This document shows positions 28,601 to 43,600 of a stretch of DNA of 64,000 nt, piece after piece (position 1 is the first letter of the stretch; every line of letters begins with the position of its first letter). Location: positions 10,969,786 through 11,033,785 of the forward strand of contig QCXZ01000041.1 in the NCBI GenBank assembly GCA_025024175.1. The letters are read 5' to 3'. The notes under the pieces were generated by a model. That model ran no database searches. It was not told the DNA's origin and saw only the letters and a list, made by a program, of their open reading frames with translations. A program made the translations under genes and the position numbers. The stretch comes from Rhyzopertha dominica (taxonomy: Eukaryota; Arthropoda; Insecta; Coleoptera; Bostrichidae).

Positions 28601-31600
28601 AATAACTCACAGACCATACTTCTTTTTTAAGTGAACCTTCCAAGTCGTCGATACATCGACGGTGTCGAATTAAAGGAGCTTTAGCAACGTTTTCTGCAAT
28701 TACAAACCATACACAATGATAACGATTTAATTAACAATGACTGACGAAATAATAGCACATAAACTTTAAGAAAACTTGCATTCTTCTTAGCGAGTATTAG
28801 TAGATAGTTATGGTATAAATAATGACTTGTGGTTACTAAATCCAATATAACTGCTCTTTTATTGTTAGTTGAGTAAGAAAAGACAACCAAATAGTTATTT
28901 CCAATTTTCTTGTACAAATTTACTTTAATAATAAAATATATTTTTTCATAGAAAAGTTGAAATTAAAATGCCTTTTAATGTCACAAATAAATCAAGCTGT
29001 GTCATATTGCAGACCTTAAGGCTTAGTTTATTATGAAAGCTTACCTTCTTTTCTTCTTAAACTCACAATTCTCCCTACTGTAGTGAGACTCATTCCAGTA
29101 GCTAAAGCAGTGTGTACATGTGCTTTATTCGAAGGTAAACTTTTACAAACTTCCTTCTCTTGAAAAATATCGTGCACTGATAACACTAAATTGCGCCCTT
29201 CAGTTGTCAAGTGCTTGTATACATTCTTCGAATGAAACATACTTACAGGTTGAAAGCTGACCAAGAGCTGAACCCATAACATGAACAGGAACTGAGGTGT
29301 TGTGTAACCAGGTAACAAACAAATTTAGGAAACCCAACCCCTTACGGATAACTGCCAAAGTGGCCTTTATTTATAAGTGCACTGAGGGTCATTAGCACAA
29401 TATAGCAAATTATATTGCGGTAGACCTTTCTTAGAAAGCGGCTTACAGTTTTTGCAAAATACTATCTGAAAACGCATTTCTAACGCCACTACTTTCCCGC
29501 TTATCTAAAACTGTGTCACTTATATTTTACAGAGGCCGTACGTACCCCTTTTATTGCTTGATCACTCAATGTCATTTGAACTGGGTTTACTTACAGTTTA
29601 CAATTATTCTAGAGAAATTGGTTAATAGCAACCGTTTGTTATTAGATCTCATTTTACCGCAATTCGACCTGGGATTAAACCAACCCTTGTAGAGCACAGA
29701 TAATAAAACTATGTTACCGCAGCTCGGCCTCACCCGCGATAACGATATAGCAATGATAACCCATACATGTACATATTATAAAAAAGCAATAGCTTACGAA
29801 TCACCGACGAAGTGCCAACGTTTTTCCAAAATCCCAGTTTATCCTTGAATTTAGTTGACCAAAGCTTCTTCCTTAAGTTTGCGAGAATTGCTGAAAATGA
29901 CTCATTGCTGGCTGTTGAATTGTCAAAAATGTCGTTTTGCATTGGCGTAAACAAAGCCCGGAGGTTGAGCTGTTCTTAAATTAAGTCTTCCTCAACCATT
30001 ATAGTGACATTGGTGTATACTGTCCAAAATCAAGAAGCGATTATTCACCTGTAAGTCATCCTACTCCCGGTAGGTACGCAGATCCATTTAGTCAACAATA
30101 CACCATTCAAAACGGATGTTGAGCACGACCTTCAAGTATTTCATATAGGTTTTGTTATATTGCTATTATGAAAATTCATTATTCAATTTCCTGTAAAAAA
30201 AAAACCAGCGACTGCTGTTTGAACTAGTATTTTCAGAAGTTGTCCAAAGTGAAGAAAACTTAGCAGTCATAAGTGTTCGAATGGGCTAAATGCGGTCCTG
30301 GTACAATCGTTGCTGCTTCAAAATTTTGCACACATTCACAGCATTTGAATATTTGGTAAAAGCACTTTTATACCACTTTTAGCATATTTTCTTACAGCTC
30401 TGCTCTTCTTACTGTCAGTGACTATCGCCATTCTCCTTTTTGTTTAAATCTACCTATATTTTTTCTATTTAGAGCATCACATTTGGGAAGTTTGTTTAGT
30501 ACCTAAGTATTTATTATTTTCACTTAACAAAAATGTTGTGTCTTAGTTCCAACTAAAAAACATTGGCATACTCCTTTTGAATCTGTAAAGGGTCGTATTT
30601 TTCTAAAAAAATCTCTCTAGCTTGTTGCTTGAATTTGTAATTTGAAATCAGTTCTCTCTGAATTTCTAAGGCCGATATTTTGAGAAAAACAGTTTTATAT
30701 ATAGGAAAACATTTCGAAAGCTTATACCTATTTAAAGTTACAGTTCTNAAATATTGCTTTTAGTGATATCAGATGATTTTAAGCATAATAGGCAATAATA
30801 TTATTTTAGGGATGTAGTTTTTTATTTCTGTATTTCTTAAATAAATTTTCTACGTTACAATGAAATTTTGACCCATTTTGTCTCTTTAACCAGGTGCTTA
30901 CCATCGGAGACTGCAGAATACATATTTTTTAATTTTAATAATTGAATATTGCCACTGATGAAGGCCACTCAAAGAGTAGATATAGAGAGCTATAATTGTA
31001 ACAAAATGTAATGTTCATGGCTTACTGAGAACTCATTGTTTTGTCTCCATTTACACCTTATCATCACGTTTCATTTTCTCGTTATAGCTTGATGAATCAT
31101 GAACTTGGAAGTAGATTAAAACTGTTTTTTTGCACTAATTGCGTTCAAACAAAACTAGTTTGCATAGTCAGAGCACGTACTTCGGCGACAGGGTTGTGCG
31201 ACTGTACGTACGAGGCCATTTAACTCGCAAGGGAAATAAAATTCAAAACGAATAGATATTGCGAGGATGTTTTCGCAGAGTTTTCTTCAAGCACCGACTT
31301 CTTCGTGACTAGCGTCTGCCCGTTTTCGAAATTGAATTCTAAATTCGTCGCTAATATCGTTGCCAAACTGAACACATCCAGGTCGCTTTCAGTTCCGCAG
31401 TTTCGTTGCATAATCGTGTTACTTTTAAGGTTAGCCATGCATCGCCGACTTTATGTAAGAAAAAAATTAGCAAATCATGTCGTTACATGCAGAAATGTGG
31501 CGTCTACAGCGAGTTTCTGTTATTAAAGTTCAGTCCTTACGTTAAATTAGTTGTAGTACGTAGTGTGGGGTGATTTTACTCTTCGCAGTTGCATATAAAA

Positions 31601-34600
31601 GCTAAACTCGGATCCTGTGAGAATATCGTTTTTATTTCAGCTCCTCAGTGGAGAATACTGACTGAGTAACCAACACATATAGTCCTGTCCAAATATGAAA
31701 CCCTACGGCTACAAGACAGCTATTTATTCTTTGTTTTATTATTTCCTTTCCTACCGGAAAGACATCATTTGCATCCACTATCGAAGGTCAAATGTTAGGT
31801 ATATAAAATGACGCTACATAGAATCCAAGAAGATTTTTAAATTATTTTAGTGAGATTTACTGCAGTAAGAGCTGGCACATGACATGTTGTTTTCCGGGCT
31901 GGTTCCGTCGTGAATTGTATGCCGCTGTGGAGATGGAGACCAGTGGCGCCCTACCCTTCCTGGATGTGATGGTGACAAGGAAACAAGACGGCATGCTAGG
32001 ACATCTGATCTATAGGAAGCCAACCCACACGGATCGCTACCTGCATGCAGATTCACACCACCAGCCTGCCCAAAAACAAGCAGTCATCAACACGCTGATA
32101 CAGCGAGCGTAGCTAGTCAGCGAACCTGACCACCTAGACCCACGCATCAGTGAATCGGACGAGTATAAATACCCGAGCGGACTAGGACATTTCAGTTTCA
32201 GAGCTACTTCTGAGGAAGACACCGACATGAGGGTCGAAACGTCAAGGTCAAATAACCAACGTAGGAATCAGCCCTGAAAACAACATGTCATCGACAACAA
32301 CCACGGAAGCCTTCAAACCAAATAGTTGACACATATTTACAAAATGATATCTAGAGATACGTTTTTTGTTATACTTACAGACTGTTTTTTTTCGAAAGGA
32401 AGGCTAAATGGGGAGCGATTTTCAGTTTTTTTTATGCCTAATTTAACACACTATGAATTTTTGAACCAATCGATTCCCAACGGTTTCTTCAAAGCCTTCC
32501 ACTTTTTTATAGTTTCGAGAGTAAACCTTATTTATAATTATTCCCCCTATAAAAGAATCTGAACCGAACGATCGGAAGATCGATGGGGTCACGGAGCTGA
32601 CCCCTTTCTTTCAATCCAGCACTCTTTGTTTAAATAATTTCCCATATTAGGAGGGGGTGCTCTGTCTTATTAAAACCAACAAACATTGCGCGAGTTTTTA
32701 AATTCATTCATAAATTCATTCAACGTATCTTGGAATTCGTTCTAAAGGAAACTGAGATGATTTATCACTCCAATGACTTCTTAATGAAAATTGTGCATAG
32801 GTCCTACACATATTTTTAAACAATCTGCAAACTTCTATTCGTCTCTCGCTGTCACCTGCAAGAGTTTGTGATATTTATCATATGTATGGATAAAATTCGT
32901 TCTTTTTTAATATTCTTTGCTTACAACCACTACAATGTTCCTGCGACTGTTGCAACTTTCCTTGTTGAAATACGTACGCTAACACATTTGTTTCTGCAAC
33001 TACATTTAGTTGATTTGAAGTGTCCTTTAGTTTACTAAAGGAACCTAAAATTTCAAAATCACCATACAATCTGATAATGAAGGCTGGTTGCGATCAAAAT
33101 AAGGTTCAAAGTGTTGTTACATGCTAGCGGATAATCAGCGCCATCTGTGGACCAGAGTTGCAGACATACAGATCTGGTGTTAATAGGACACTGCAAATAG
33201 TGGACCTAGCGACAAACAGATGGCAGGTATCGTCGATTCTCCGGTAAAATCTATATATAGAATGTACGCGAAGTTTAGACGACAGCGAGATGTGCTAGAA
33301 ACGTCTGAATTCTGAATAGCGGTTACTCAAGCGAGATCCGAGCGAGTTTTTAATGCTAGTGTTTGCTGTATAGTGGTTTACTGAATTAGTAGTGTTTTAA
33401 ATTAGTTATTTTTTAGATTTAGTATACCTCGGTACACGTATTTAAATAAAGAAAATAAGTCGGAAATCCGCATTTGTTGAACCTGTAGGGATTCTTGAAT
33501 AAATTGGACATCGTTCAGTTATACTCAACAATATCGCGCATTTAAGTTCGAATAATTCATTTTTACATTTTTTTAACCATCATATATTTTACATCGCTGA
33601 AAAGTCGATTTTTTGAAGCCATAGCCAAAGGTTGGTATTAAAAAGAGCAAGTTTGTGTCATACTTCGCAAATGAGAGCTTACTTGCAGAATTTAACGAAC
33701 TATCTGATTGGGGACATCATTTTCTACAACTTCTGCATTCACACTTTCTATGTAAAGAAATAAGAATATATCGGCAAAAGTTGGTTTTCCAGATATCTAG
33801 TAAACCATTAACTTTTTAAAAATCTAAAAGGTGCATTAAATTAACCTTCCTATCTCCATGCTAAATCACCCTGTATATTATGTTTTGGTTTGCTGATCTA
33901 TTTCATACTTGATTCACAACAGAATGCAATAGTACTGCTAAAAGGAAATCTTCCACTCTGCTGGTTCCAACTTGGTAAAGGTGGAAGAACAGAACTACAT
34001 ACTGAGACAATATTTTCTATATATCTTGTAGTTAAACTGCAGTATTTGTTTTGTACTTTTAAAGAAGATGTATATTAATTTATTCGTTCTGGCCCCATGT
34101 ATTTTGCCACTTTTGGTCTGTTAAGTCTGTCTGGTTGGTTATGTGTAAATTTTTTAATTTTTGCTCATGCTTATTACTTTTATTCCATTAACAATTCTGT
34201 GTGACTGTTATACCTACCCGAATCCTTTGCCATTGATGTTTCTTTTGCATCATGGTTCAACAGTTCTTTAAAATATCACTTTAAACATAGAAATTTGCTA
34301 GCTTCAACGTTACTTTAGTTGAAGAAAACCTAGCGTAGTTAAAAGTTCGGGATTTAGCTTTGCTAAAATAAAATGGATAAATAAATTAAATGTGTTAAAT
34401 TGTTACTAATTTCAACTAACGATGTATTTCTAATTCACTCTAAACTTGAAAGAGAAAAGGAGACTGTTTGTTCATTTGCGAAGTAAATTTGTCGCATTGC
34501 ATAAGAATACAAACAAAAACCTGCGTAACGTTGTTTGTCGTTTATTTTCCACTGTTCATAACTTATGCACAACCGCCGGTCTGATATACCGAGCAAGCGT

Positions 34601-37600
34601 TTAATTAAATTAGATATGTTAATTAATTTTATTTCCGTGTCCAGGTACACCTCGCGTGTTCCGCAGAAATAAACAGAAATTAATTATGCGAATTTCGCGA
34701 AAATGCCTACGACGTGTCTGCTATAAAGAATAGCGTGTGACTTTTTTCTTTTTGTTTCAGAACTTCGGTACTCTTCGTCTCCATCACATTCATAGTCTTA
34801 ATGATCATATCACTAGCGTGGCTGGTCTTCTACTACGTCCAAAGGTTTCGATATATTCACGCAAAGGATAGGCTTTCTGTAAGTATTTCCTGCAATACAC
34901 GTAATATTTTCGACAAAAACTCGCCCACATTTAGCCTTTTCACGTTATCGATTTGGTAACACTTGGCCCTAGTCCAAAACGCTCATTTAAAAACATATTT
35001 GACCGTGAAGTTAATATTGTATAATTCACAGAAATTACGTAGGTTGATTGCGTATAATTTTTACTTGTGTATTTTTTCAGAGGAGATTAAACAATGCCGC
35101 TAAAAAGGCGTTGTCGAAAATTCCCACAAAGAGTCTTAAACCTGATGATAAGGTAAGTACATTTCTCACTACTTTACTAAGATTTCTACTATTTAGAGTC
35201 TCTATATTTGCAGTAGTAAGCATCAAACTCCTAATCTTTGAACATTACATTTTGTTGTTCTTGTATTCATAATATTTAGTGGGTGAATTAAAAATTTTAG
35301 GGAACTGTTAGAAATGATCTTTCACAGGACATAATAATAATAATAATTATTTTTCATATGCAATGATTAGTTTACTTCAGTCTTAAGTGTAACAGTGATA
35401 TCATATGAGTTAACTTTTTTTTTTAAATGGAACTACATGTATTTTTAAAACCTTTTTAAAAATGCTCCAATGTCCAAATTGTTTAATAGTGTTTTGCAAA
35501 AGATGAAAGAGCAACAAGCGAAATTGGCGGTCTTTTAACATTTTTATTTAATAAACATAGAACGACCTAGGGTTAAATGCACTTTGTACTCACACCTAAT
35601 GCGTGGTTTGCTGATATTTATCTTTTATTTATAGAAGTATTTAAGCAATACCACTTGCCATGTAAATAAACACAGATATTAAAATGTAATTGCGTTAATT
35701 GGCAAAAACTCGATTAATAAACGACCTGTTTAATTTCTCTTGAAAGAATTGTTTAAATCTAGGTACACAATTAGATCACGTAATTATGTGGATAATTGCA
35801 ATGAATAAGACATTATGTGGGTATAAAGTTCACCAAGTGTGAGAAACCTTGGCAAAAGTTTATGTAACACTTTTAACTGTAAAAACAGTTGATTACGTAA
35901 AATCAAATCGATATTAGGTTGTAGTATGACCCACAATTGAAACAATTGAGAGATGTATAAAATTATTTTGTACTGATAAGTATAGCAGGAGTTGAAACCA
36001 CCCTAGAACTTTTAAATTTTTTCAGGAAGTACAGGGTGATGGAGAATGCTGTGCCATATGTATAGAACCCTATAAATTATGCGATGCGATAAGGATATTG
36101 CCTTGCACGTAAGTACGACCCTCTTAGTTTAGTTCTTACTTTTGCATTTAGATAAACGTTAGCTTAGTGAAAAATTTTACGCCAGATATTTTCTTTATAA
36201 TTGTAATGTGTTTATCTTTCCCACAAGACACTGGCGGATAAAGTTTGGGAAGTAACTTCGTTACGTCGATCAGTTTGCCTTGTCCATTACTGCTTACTTT
36301 ATCCTCTTTGTTAGTAACTTATTTGTCGACTCTGATGGTTGTATACTATTTATTCTGTGATAATACAACTATTATTATTATTATTATTTAATTACTTTCA
36401 TCAACTCTGACCTACACCAAATTTATTCTTTTCATTGTTCATTTAGGTAAAGGTAAAAGTGGAACACTGTCGTGAACTGTTTTAAGTTTACCTCAGTTTT
36501 AGTTCTTCCTATGGTTGTATCTTCGTTGTCACTTATGAAGCACTTTTTGCTTGTTTACATAGCACAGTTTTGTCTTTATATAGCTGGTAAGGTCAATGGT
36601 TTACACTTGAAAAATAGTGGATCCCATTACCGACTCTTGTGTTGCTCCATATTTTCCAACTTTTAGTTGCCAGATGTCGCGAGCCTTATTGAAATTATAA
36701 AAACCACTTTAGCTATAGGTTGTTGTTTCATGCCAACTTTTTATTCGATGCTGTTACTTGTTAATTTGATGTATTGTATTCCCAGTTTCCTAAGGTTACA
36801 TGGCCTCAGTAAAAAATTTTAGCTCCAATAATGAGGGATTACTGACCACTTGAGGTCAGTTTAGCAGATACCGAAACAGAGCTCATAAATCATTCCCAAA
36901 GACGGTGAACAGGTATCGCTTCAGAACCGGACTCGTGGATTAACATGTTCCCGCATGGAGACTAATTTTATAATTATTATAAATCACTATTACAAATGTT
37001 TTCGAAAAATTCACTGTCACTGTCCGAATCAGAATTTAAATGAATGATCAAACTGTTCACACAGAGACGGATACGAGTTTCCAATGTCGATAACATGTTT
37101 TTCACAATTTACCCACTTTTTAGCACTAATCTTGTCAACTTCGTTCCTAATAACGTCCACCACACTACCACTTAAACTAGGAGAATTATTGTGTCTTCTA
37201 GTTCCTCGTTTTAGATCACTACAAATTAGTTCAATTGGATTGAGAACACAGTAGTAAGAAGGCAGTCTCAATACGGGGTATCCTTCTTTCTTCGCGATTT
37301 CAGCAATCCTGTATTGATCAGGAACATTAAGATTTTTAATTTTATCCAAAAGAAGTCTTTTTTGATGGCCTTGGTAGGTACTTTGATATGATTTCTCGCC
37401 ATATAATCGATAATGTCCTGTTTTCTAGTAGCTTGACACGGTTACTTATTCATTTGTTTTGAATGATATTTTGCGTTATCCATTACTATTACGCTGTTAA
37501 GAGGTAGAAATGGCAACAACTGTTTCGTAGACCAAGTCTTAAACAGTGAAGTATCCATGTCCTGATGATTGGTCAGCAGGACAGTTTTTTATATTCCTTG

Positions 37601-40600
37601 CTGACAATAGAACTTCGGTTTGCGCCCATCCATTACTTCCACCCGCGTGCAGAATAATAATACTTTTGCAGTGGGAAAGGGGTGTATTTAAATGGCAATT
37701 TATTGTACCATCAGTAACATCATTTTTCACAACTTCATGCGAATCCAACCATGTTTCGTCGAGATAAACTATGTTGCGCCCTTCATCTCGATACCGCTTA
37801 TATGAGTCACGTATTCGGATCTCAATTTTTTTCAAACGTGGTGATTCCATAATGGCCATTCCTTTGTCAAGCGTTTTGTAATTAAAACCTATACTTTTTA
37901 AGTACAGCATAAATGTTTCGTCACAACTTTCAATATCATATCCTGAATCATTTCATTTTTGCTTCAATGAGACTACCGTAGCCACCATATTTTCCTTGTA
38001 CATATCGTATATAACCTTGTTTATTTCTGTATCCAAACTTTCACTGAATTTCGTGAACTTTTATTTTGTCCACTTTTTTCTCTCGTAACTATCTTTTTTA
38101 ATAATCTTTTGAATTGATGTATAAGATACTTTAGTTAACCCTTTTGTAACTTTAATAGGAATATCTTATTCAAACCTTGATACACATTCATTACTATTTC
38201 TTGAGCGTCTGGATACAAAAGACGCTTTTTTTCTTTGGCGATAGTTCTTCGTTCTCGCTTGCTTCGTCTACCTCTTGTGGTTCGTTGGAAGGGCCAGCTT
38301 CTTCTGCATTTTCCCATGAATGAAACATATTGAAGAAAGAAATTCACTTCGAATCAGCACAAAAATGTCACAAGCAGAACTTTCACGTAAGACGATCGGT
38401 TGCCAACTAAATAAATTTTGTTTCTAATTGCTCTGCCTGCTACCTGCCATCCATTTTATTTAGAAAAGAGTTAAAAGGTAAAGGGACTCGATAATCCGTA
38501 TTAAAGTGTTAAGGTAAGTTTACCTGAACATTATTTCGAAACTCAGCTATCCTCAATTTTAAAAACAAGGGATTATTTTTGCAGTGACGGCCGAACTTGG
38601 ATACGCCCATTCATTTTATTGAGATTTAAGCCTGTTTTTTTATAAATTCTGGGTAAATCGTGATAAACAAGTACCTGTACAGGTACGAAAACAAACATGT
38701 CCTCGCGAATGTAATGTAAATTCATATGTAAAGCGGCCCTAAATAGTGGCACATTTTCGATTTCTAAATAGGATGATAATAGTCAATACGACTCTGGAAC
38801 GGTTTGAGCGAGAAGAAAAGAAGAAGTGTCGCAGTACTTAAAAAAATACCTTCTTAAAAGACGGAACCATTCAGTTGCCAATGTTTTGTTCGTTTTGCTG
38901 AATGTATAGTCATAGTCTGGTCGTAGTCAGGTAAAAATACAATTTTTTGTGATTTCAGACACGAGTTCCACAAGGGCTGCATTGACCCGTGGTTACTGGA
39001 ACACAGAACGTGTCCGATGTGCAAGATGGACATCCTCAAACACTACGGATTTGTGGTCAGTGTCGAATTATATCCAAGCAACTATAACTACTAGCAGTAG
39101 CGGCTATCGTAGCTTATCGGTGATATTCACTGCCTGCATTATTACAATTATATTTGCTCTGTGCACCTGCTGGTATTGGTGGAGGTAATTTTTGTGTTTT
39201 ATTTTAGTCTGTTAAGTGCTCGTCACCTTCATCCATGCACGTGAAAAACGCTAGCAAAATTTCGGCACATCTGCAGCGTGTTGTCACTTGCGTACAAGCC
39301 AAAACTTGTGACGCTTGCGTACAGTGAATAGAAGGGGGAAGAGGGAAAGCGGGAATTTTTTATGTTCCTAAGATTTTAAACAGATCCGTTTCCTATGCCT
39401 GGGATCATTCCATGAAATAATATCTATATGATGGAACAGTTTTGTGAAATATTTCTTGATTGCTGACTTTTGTTGTATAGTAACTCCCAGAATGGTCGTA
39501 TGAGAATATAATACACAAAAGAGGTGGGTATTCCATCGAAACAAAGTATGGAACCAGTAGGATATTTCAGGTTCTGTTCGACCGATTTTTCTGAAATTGT
39601 GCATGGGCCTGTGGGTAATTAAAATGCATTTTCTGTAATTTTTCATCTCCGTGTCAACTCTCGTTTCCGAAATATGGACGTAAGTTGCATTTTTTAAATG
39701 GTAAGGGGGTCAAAAGGCGCATAATTAAAAAGGATATTTTTTCCTGATTTCAAAAATGCATCACACTTGTTGAGAAAAGTGTAAATACAATAATTGACCG
39801 TGACATTTTTCCTTGACTGGTGATAATTTTCGTCAAGTTTGATCAATTTATTGCGAATCGGATACCCTAAAAGTAAAAAAAGAAAAACATGATTCCGTGA
39901 AAAATGCAGCATTTTTTAGGTTTGCATTATAGAAGATGCTCAAAATGTTCCCCATTTACTTCCTGGCAGTAATATAGCCTTGAGTAGTAATAGTTTTCTA
40001 ATGTTCTTTGTAGCATATTTGGAGGTAAATCCTGAATTTCTGCCCCGATTCGTCCTTTTAAATCTTCTGCATTATGTGGTCGATCAACATAAGTACGATT
40101 TATCAGATACCCCACAGGAACAAATCTAACGGCGACAGATCAGGCCATTCTATCGCTCCGTGCCTTTCCTCTGTCTGGAATATCGCATTCAAATATCCAC
40201 GAACGTTGACTGCAAAATGAAGCGGTGCATTATCTTGCTGAAACCATCTGTTCAGAACGTCGCACAGCATTTTCACGATTAGGAAAGTTCTGGTATAATG
40301 TGTTCGCGCAAAAGCTGTAAATACTTGACCGCATTCAAATTTCCATCGATGAAAAAAGGCCCAATAATGTGCGATAATACTACGCCAGACATTCACTTTA
40401 CATTACCATTGAGGCAAAAAGTCGCTTCATCAGAAAACATAATCTAATTTAAAATGTTTCTATCTTCATCTATCATGTTCATAGCAGTTTCGCAAAATTC
40501 TAACCTATATAATGGAAATCATCTTCGCTCGGTTCTTGTAATAAGTGAATTTTGTATGGATGAAACTTCTCTTTCTTCAAAATTTTCTGAGCAGATCTTC

Positions 40601-43600
40601 TGCTAAAATGGTAAGAGAGAATCGTGAGAGAGAACACTTGGGATCCTCTTGCACATCTAAAAGGACATTCAAGCTACTTTCCTTACTCGTAACAACCTTT
40701 GGACGCCCTGGTTTTTGACGATTTTTAACACCACCGGTTTCGTCAAAACGTTGCCATGTTTTAGTAACTGTTGATCTGGCAATTGCTTCACGATCTTCAT
40801 AATTGCATTGTAGAGTGAAACTACTTCCGAATAACTTCGCTTTCTATCTCCATAACCAATCATCATCAAAATTTCGATGCGATCATGTTCAGTTAACTGA
40901 GGCATTGCGATTGCAAATAACAAAGTGAATGAAAATTAACACCAGTTACGGGGAAAATTGAGACACCTGGAGTTTTTGTTCTTACTTAGCGATGACGAAT
41001 ATGGTTTTTATCCCGAAGTTTTTGCAAGACCCAAGTTTATTATCACACTTTTCTCTACTCAGAAGCAATAAATTGTACAAGTATTTAAAAAAATGCAACT
41101 TGCGCCCATATCTCGGAAACGAGAGCTGACACAGAGTTGAAAAAAATTCAAGAAAATGCATTTTCTCATCGGTCTAACAGAACCTGAAATATCTTGCTGA
41201 TTCCATACTTTGCAGCGACCCGGTATGTTTTAAAAATTAGAGTCCAATAATCCTCAACAGGTTTTGTATAAAGAGTTCTGAACATTTTGCTGGAATTCTT
41301 CAATTGCCGGGGTTTTAATGAGAAAGAACAAGTTTAGGACTGTTTCTATACAACATTTACTTCAATATAATTGTCTGGGCATGTTGTTTTTCAACAAATG
41401 AGTAAAGTGCTTATATGTTTTTTGAAATGCAACTCATAAATACTAAAACTGGGATTTTCCGTCACTATCTGTATGCCTGTGTTAAGAAGGAAATACGGTT
41501 TACAGAACAAGTGCATAGAGATTCTACAAAGTGTAGCTAAAATTAAAGATTGGATTAAGTAAATATTATAATAATTAAATCCAGCGCGACTATTTTTTTC
41601 GAATCGCGTTTAACCGAAAAGTAAAACATATAATGTACTGCACTATCGGGTAAAATACGTCAAAATTCTGTTCCTGTACGCAAGTGTCACGCGCAAGTGA
41701 TTCATTTGCAGACGGTTTTCTTGCATCACTGTGCGTTCTTTCATTGTTTTTCGCTTCATAGCTGATTGACAGGTAGAGTACTTTTTTTAATTACAGTGCG
41801 ATATTGTTTTCACGTGTATCGTGATGGTTTCAAGAGTTAAGACGTCACATTGCATGAAATGATTGTCCGTAGTCTCTTTTTTAGTCTGAGGTTAATTAAT
41901 ATATTCATACTAAAAGCGTGTCTTGCAAATCGATCGATCCTGGTGATAATTGTACAGTATTTCAAAACATTTTGTTATACAAGGCACAGAATATAATCTT
42001 GCGTATGTGATTGGAGCATAACCAAGTGTGAATTACGTCACGCGGAGAGTGTTCTTAACGTCAAATGAACTGTTTAGGTGAAAAATTGAAAACTGATCCA
42101 TTTCTTCAAGTGGATATGAATGATTATTGCTTATTGCTTCTTGTATATTAAAAACAGCTCCAAGTTTATCCGCTTTCGGCTAACATAAAGCCATTGTTAG
42201 TACTATTTATTATTATTATTTAAATAAATATCACAAGAAAATATGACGTCAAAATAGTAGTAAACAAACTTGACCTCAAACAAAAAGTAGGTAGTCTACA
42301 TGTCAGCAGCACAAAGATATCAATGATTGAATAAACTCTTTAATATGGAGCCACTAATATAACAAAAGTCATTCAAAATGGTTAAATTGTTGTCAAATAT
42401 AATTTTGTTTATTTCTAAAATTTCTAAATACTTTAATTTTTAAGATTTGTTACAAATGTATAAGGAATTTTAATTGTTCAAGGAAGCAGTTGTTTGTTTA
42501 ATAGTAAATGGTTAGCAAACAACGAATTTGTTGTAGCAATATCAATATTTTTATATTTTTCAGATTGTTTGAGATGTACAGTACTTTTAATTAAAAATAT
42601 CTTCCGGTTTGTCCGATATAAACAGAGCTGCAATCGTTACATGAAAAACTGTATATTCCTGAATGATTCAAAACTGATATTTTGTCTTTATTACGTAAGT
42701 TTGGACTAAATATTGATTTTTCTACGTTAGGCAGTGTGTTTTCTCTCGTTTTCATAAAAAATGCGATCTGATAATCAATCAAAATATTTTACTGGCATTT
42801 TTTTGTTCCCCAATAAAAAACTTCAGATGAAATATATAATTGCTTGCCTGCGTGCAGATAAGTTAACATTAATAATAACTGGGCTTGTTAAAAACATTTG
42901 GCTATAACAGTTTTTTGGGGCTATTCTGGAAGAAATCGCCGTTTAGCAAATCGTGACGCAGTACCATTTCCAAATATTATACCAATTCAATGATCCAGAG
43001 TAGGCACATAAAACAAAATGGTATATGTATTCTATGAATAAAAGAAATTGATCTAAATTCGATTAGCGCACTCTCAGTCTGGTAAAAAAAACATATTTCA
43101 GCTAAAATCTGACGTTATTACTTACGCTTAGTCATTTTTTGGTCGTTCTTAAAGGCTACAATTTTTTAAGTGTTACATAGCCGTTCTCTATAAAATATTT
43201 ACTGAGAAATGAAAGTATGTAGTAATGAATAACACTATCTATTGTATAGGAACCTCCTATAGGTATTCTGAATATATGTACTTTATGTACCAACAAAATT
43301 ATGTGTGGAAGAAAAGTGCAAAGAAATTATTAATTTTAAAAGATTTCGCCTTTAAAAATTTGTAAACTTTTTCAAGTTATAAACGTACCTAACTAACAAA
43401 TTCGGCATTGTGGAAACCTTTTTCATGTAGTACTTAATCGTATACGTGATTATAAGATTCTGGCAGTAAGTTAATAAAAAAAAAACTTCAAAAAGGCTAA
43501 AAACGTAGTCGAAATAAGGTACTGAAAAAATATAAAAACATTGTACGTGCTAGTACAAGAATGTTAACATATTTGGTAATTATCGTTTGTTTTTATTATA

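Noticed and set aside
30960..31010. CTGATGA at about 30956 as another hammerhead
   Set aside because: No GAAA box at the proper distance and no stem II pairing.
31220..31526. Antiparallel 72-73 codon frames in a G+C-richer patch
   Set aside because: No family match, no flanking splice sites in phase with gol and no partner exon; not strong enough to call.
38949..39188. 79-codon plus frame [15 protein letters not shown]...
   Set aside because: It is the RING exon in the wrong frame; the correct frame has all zinc ligands.
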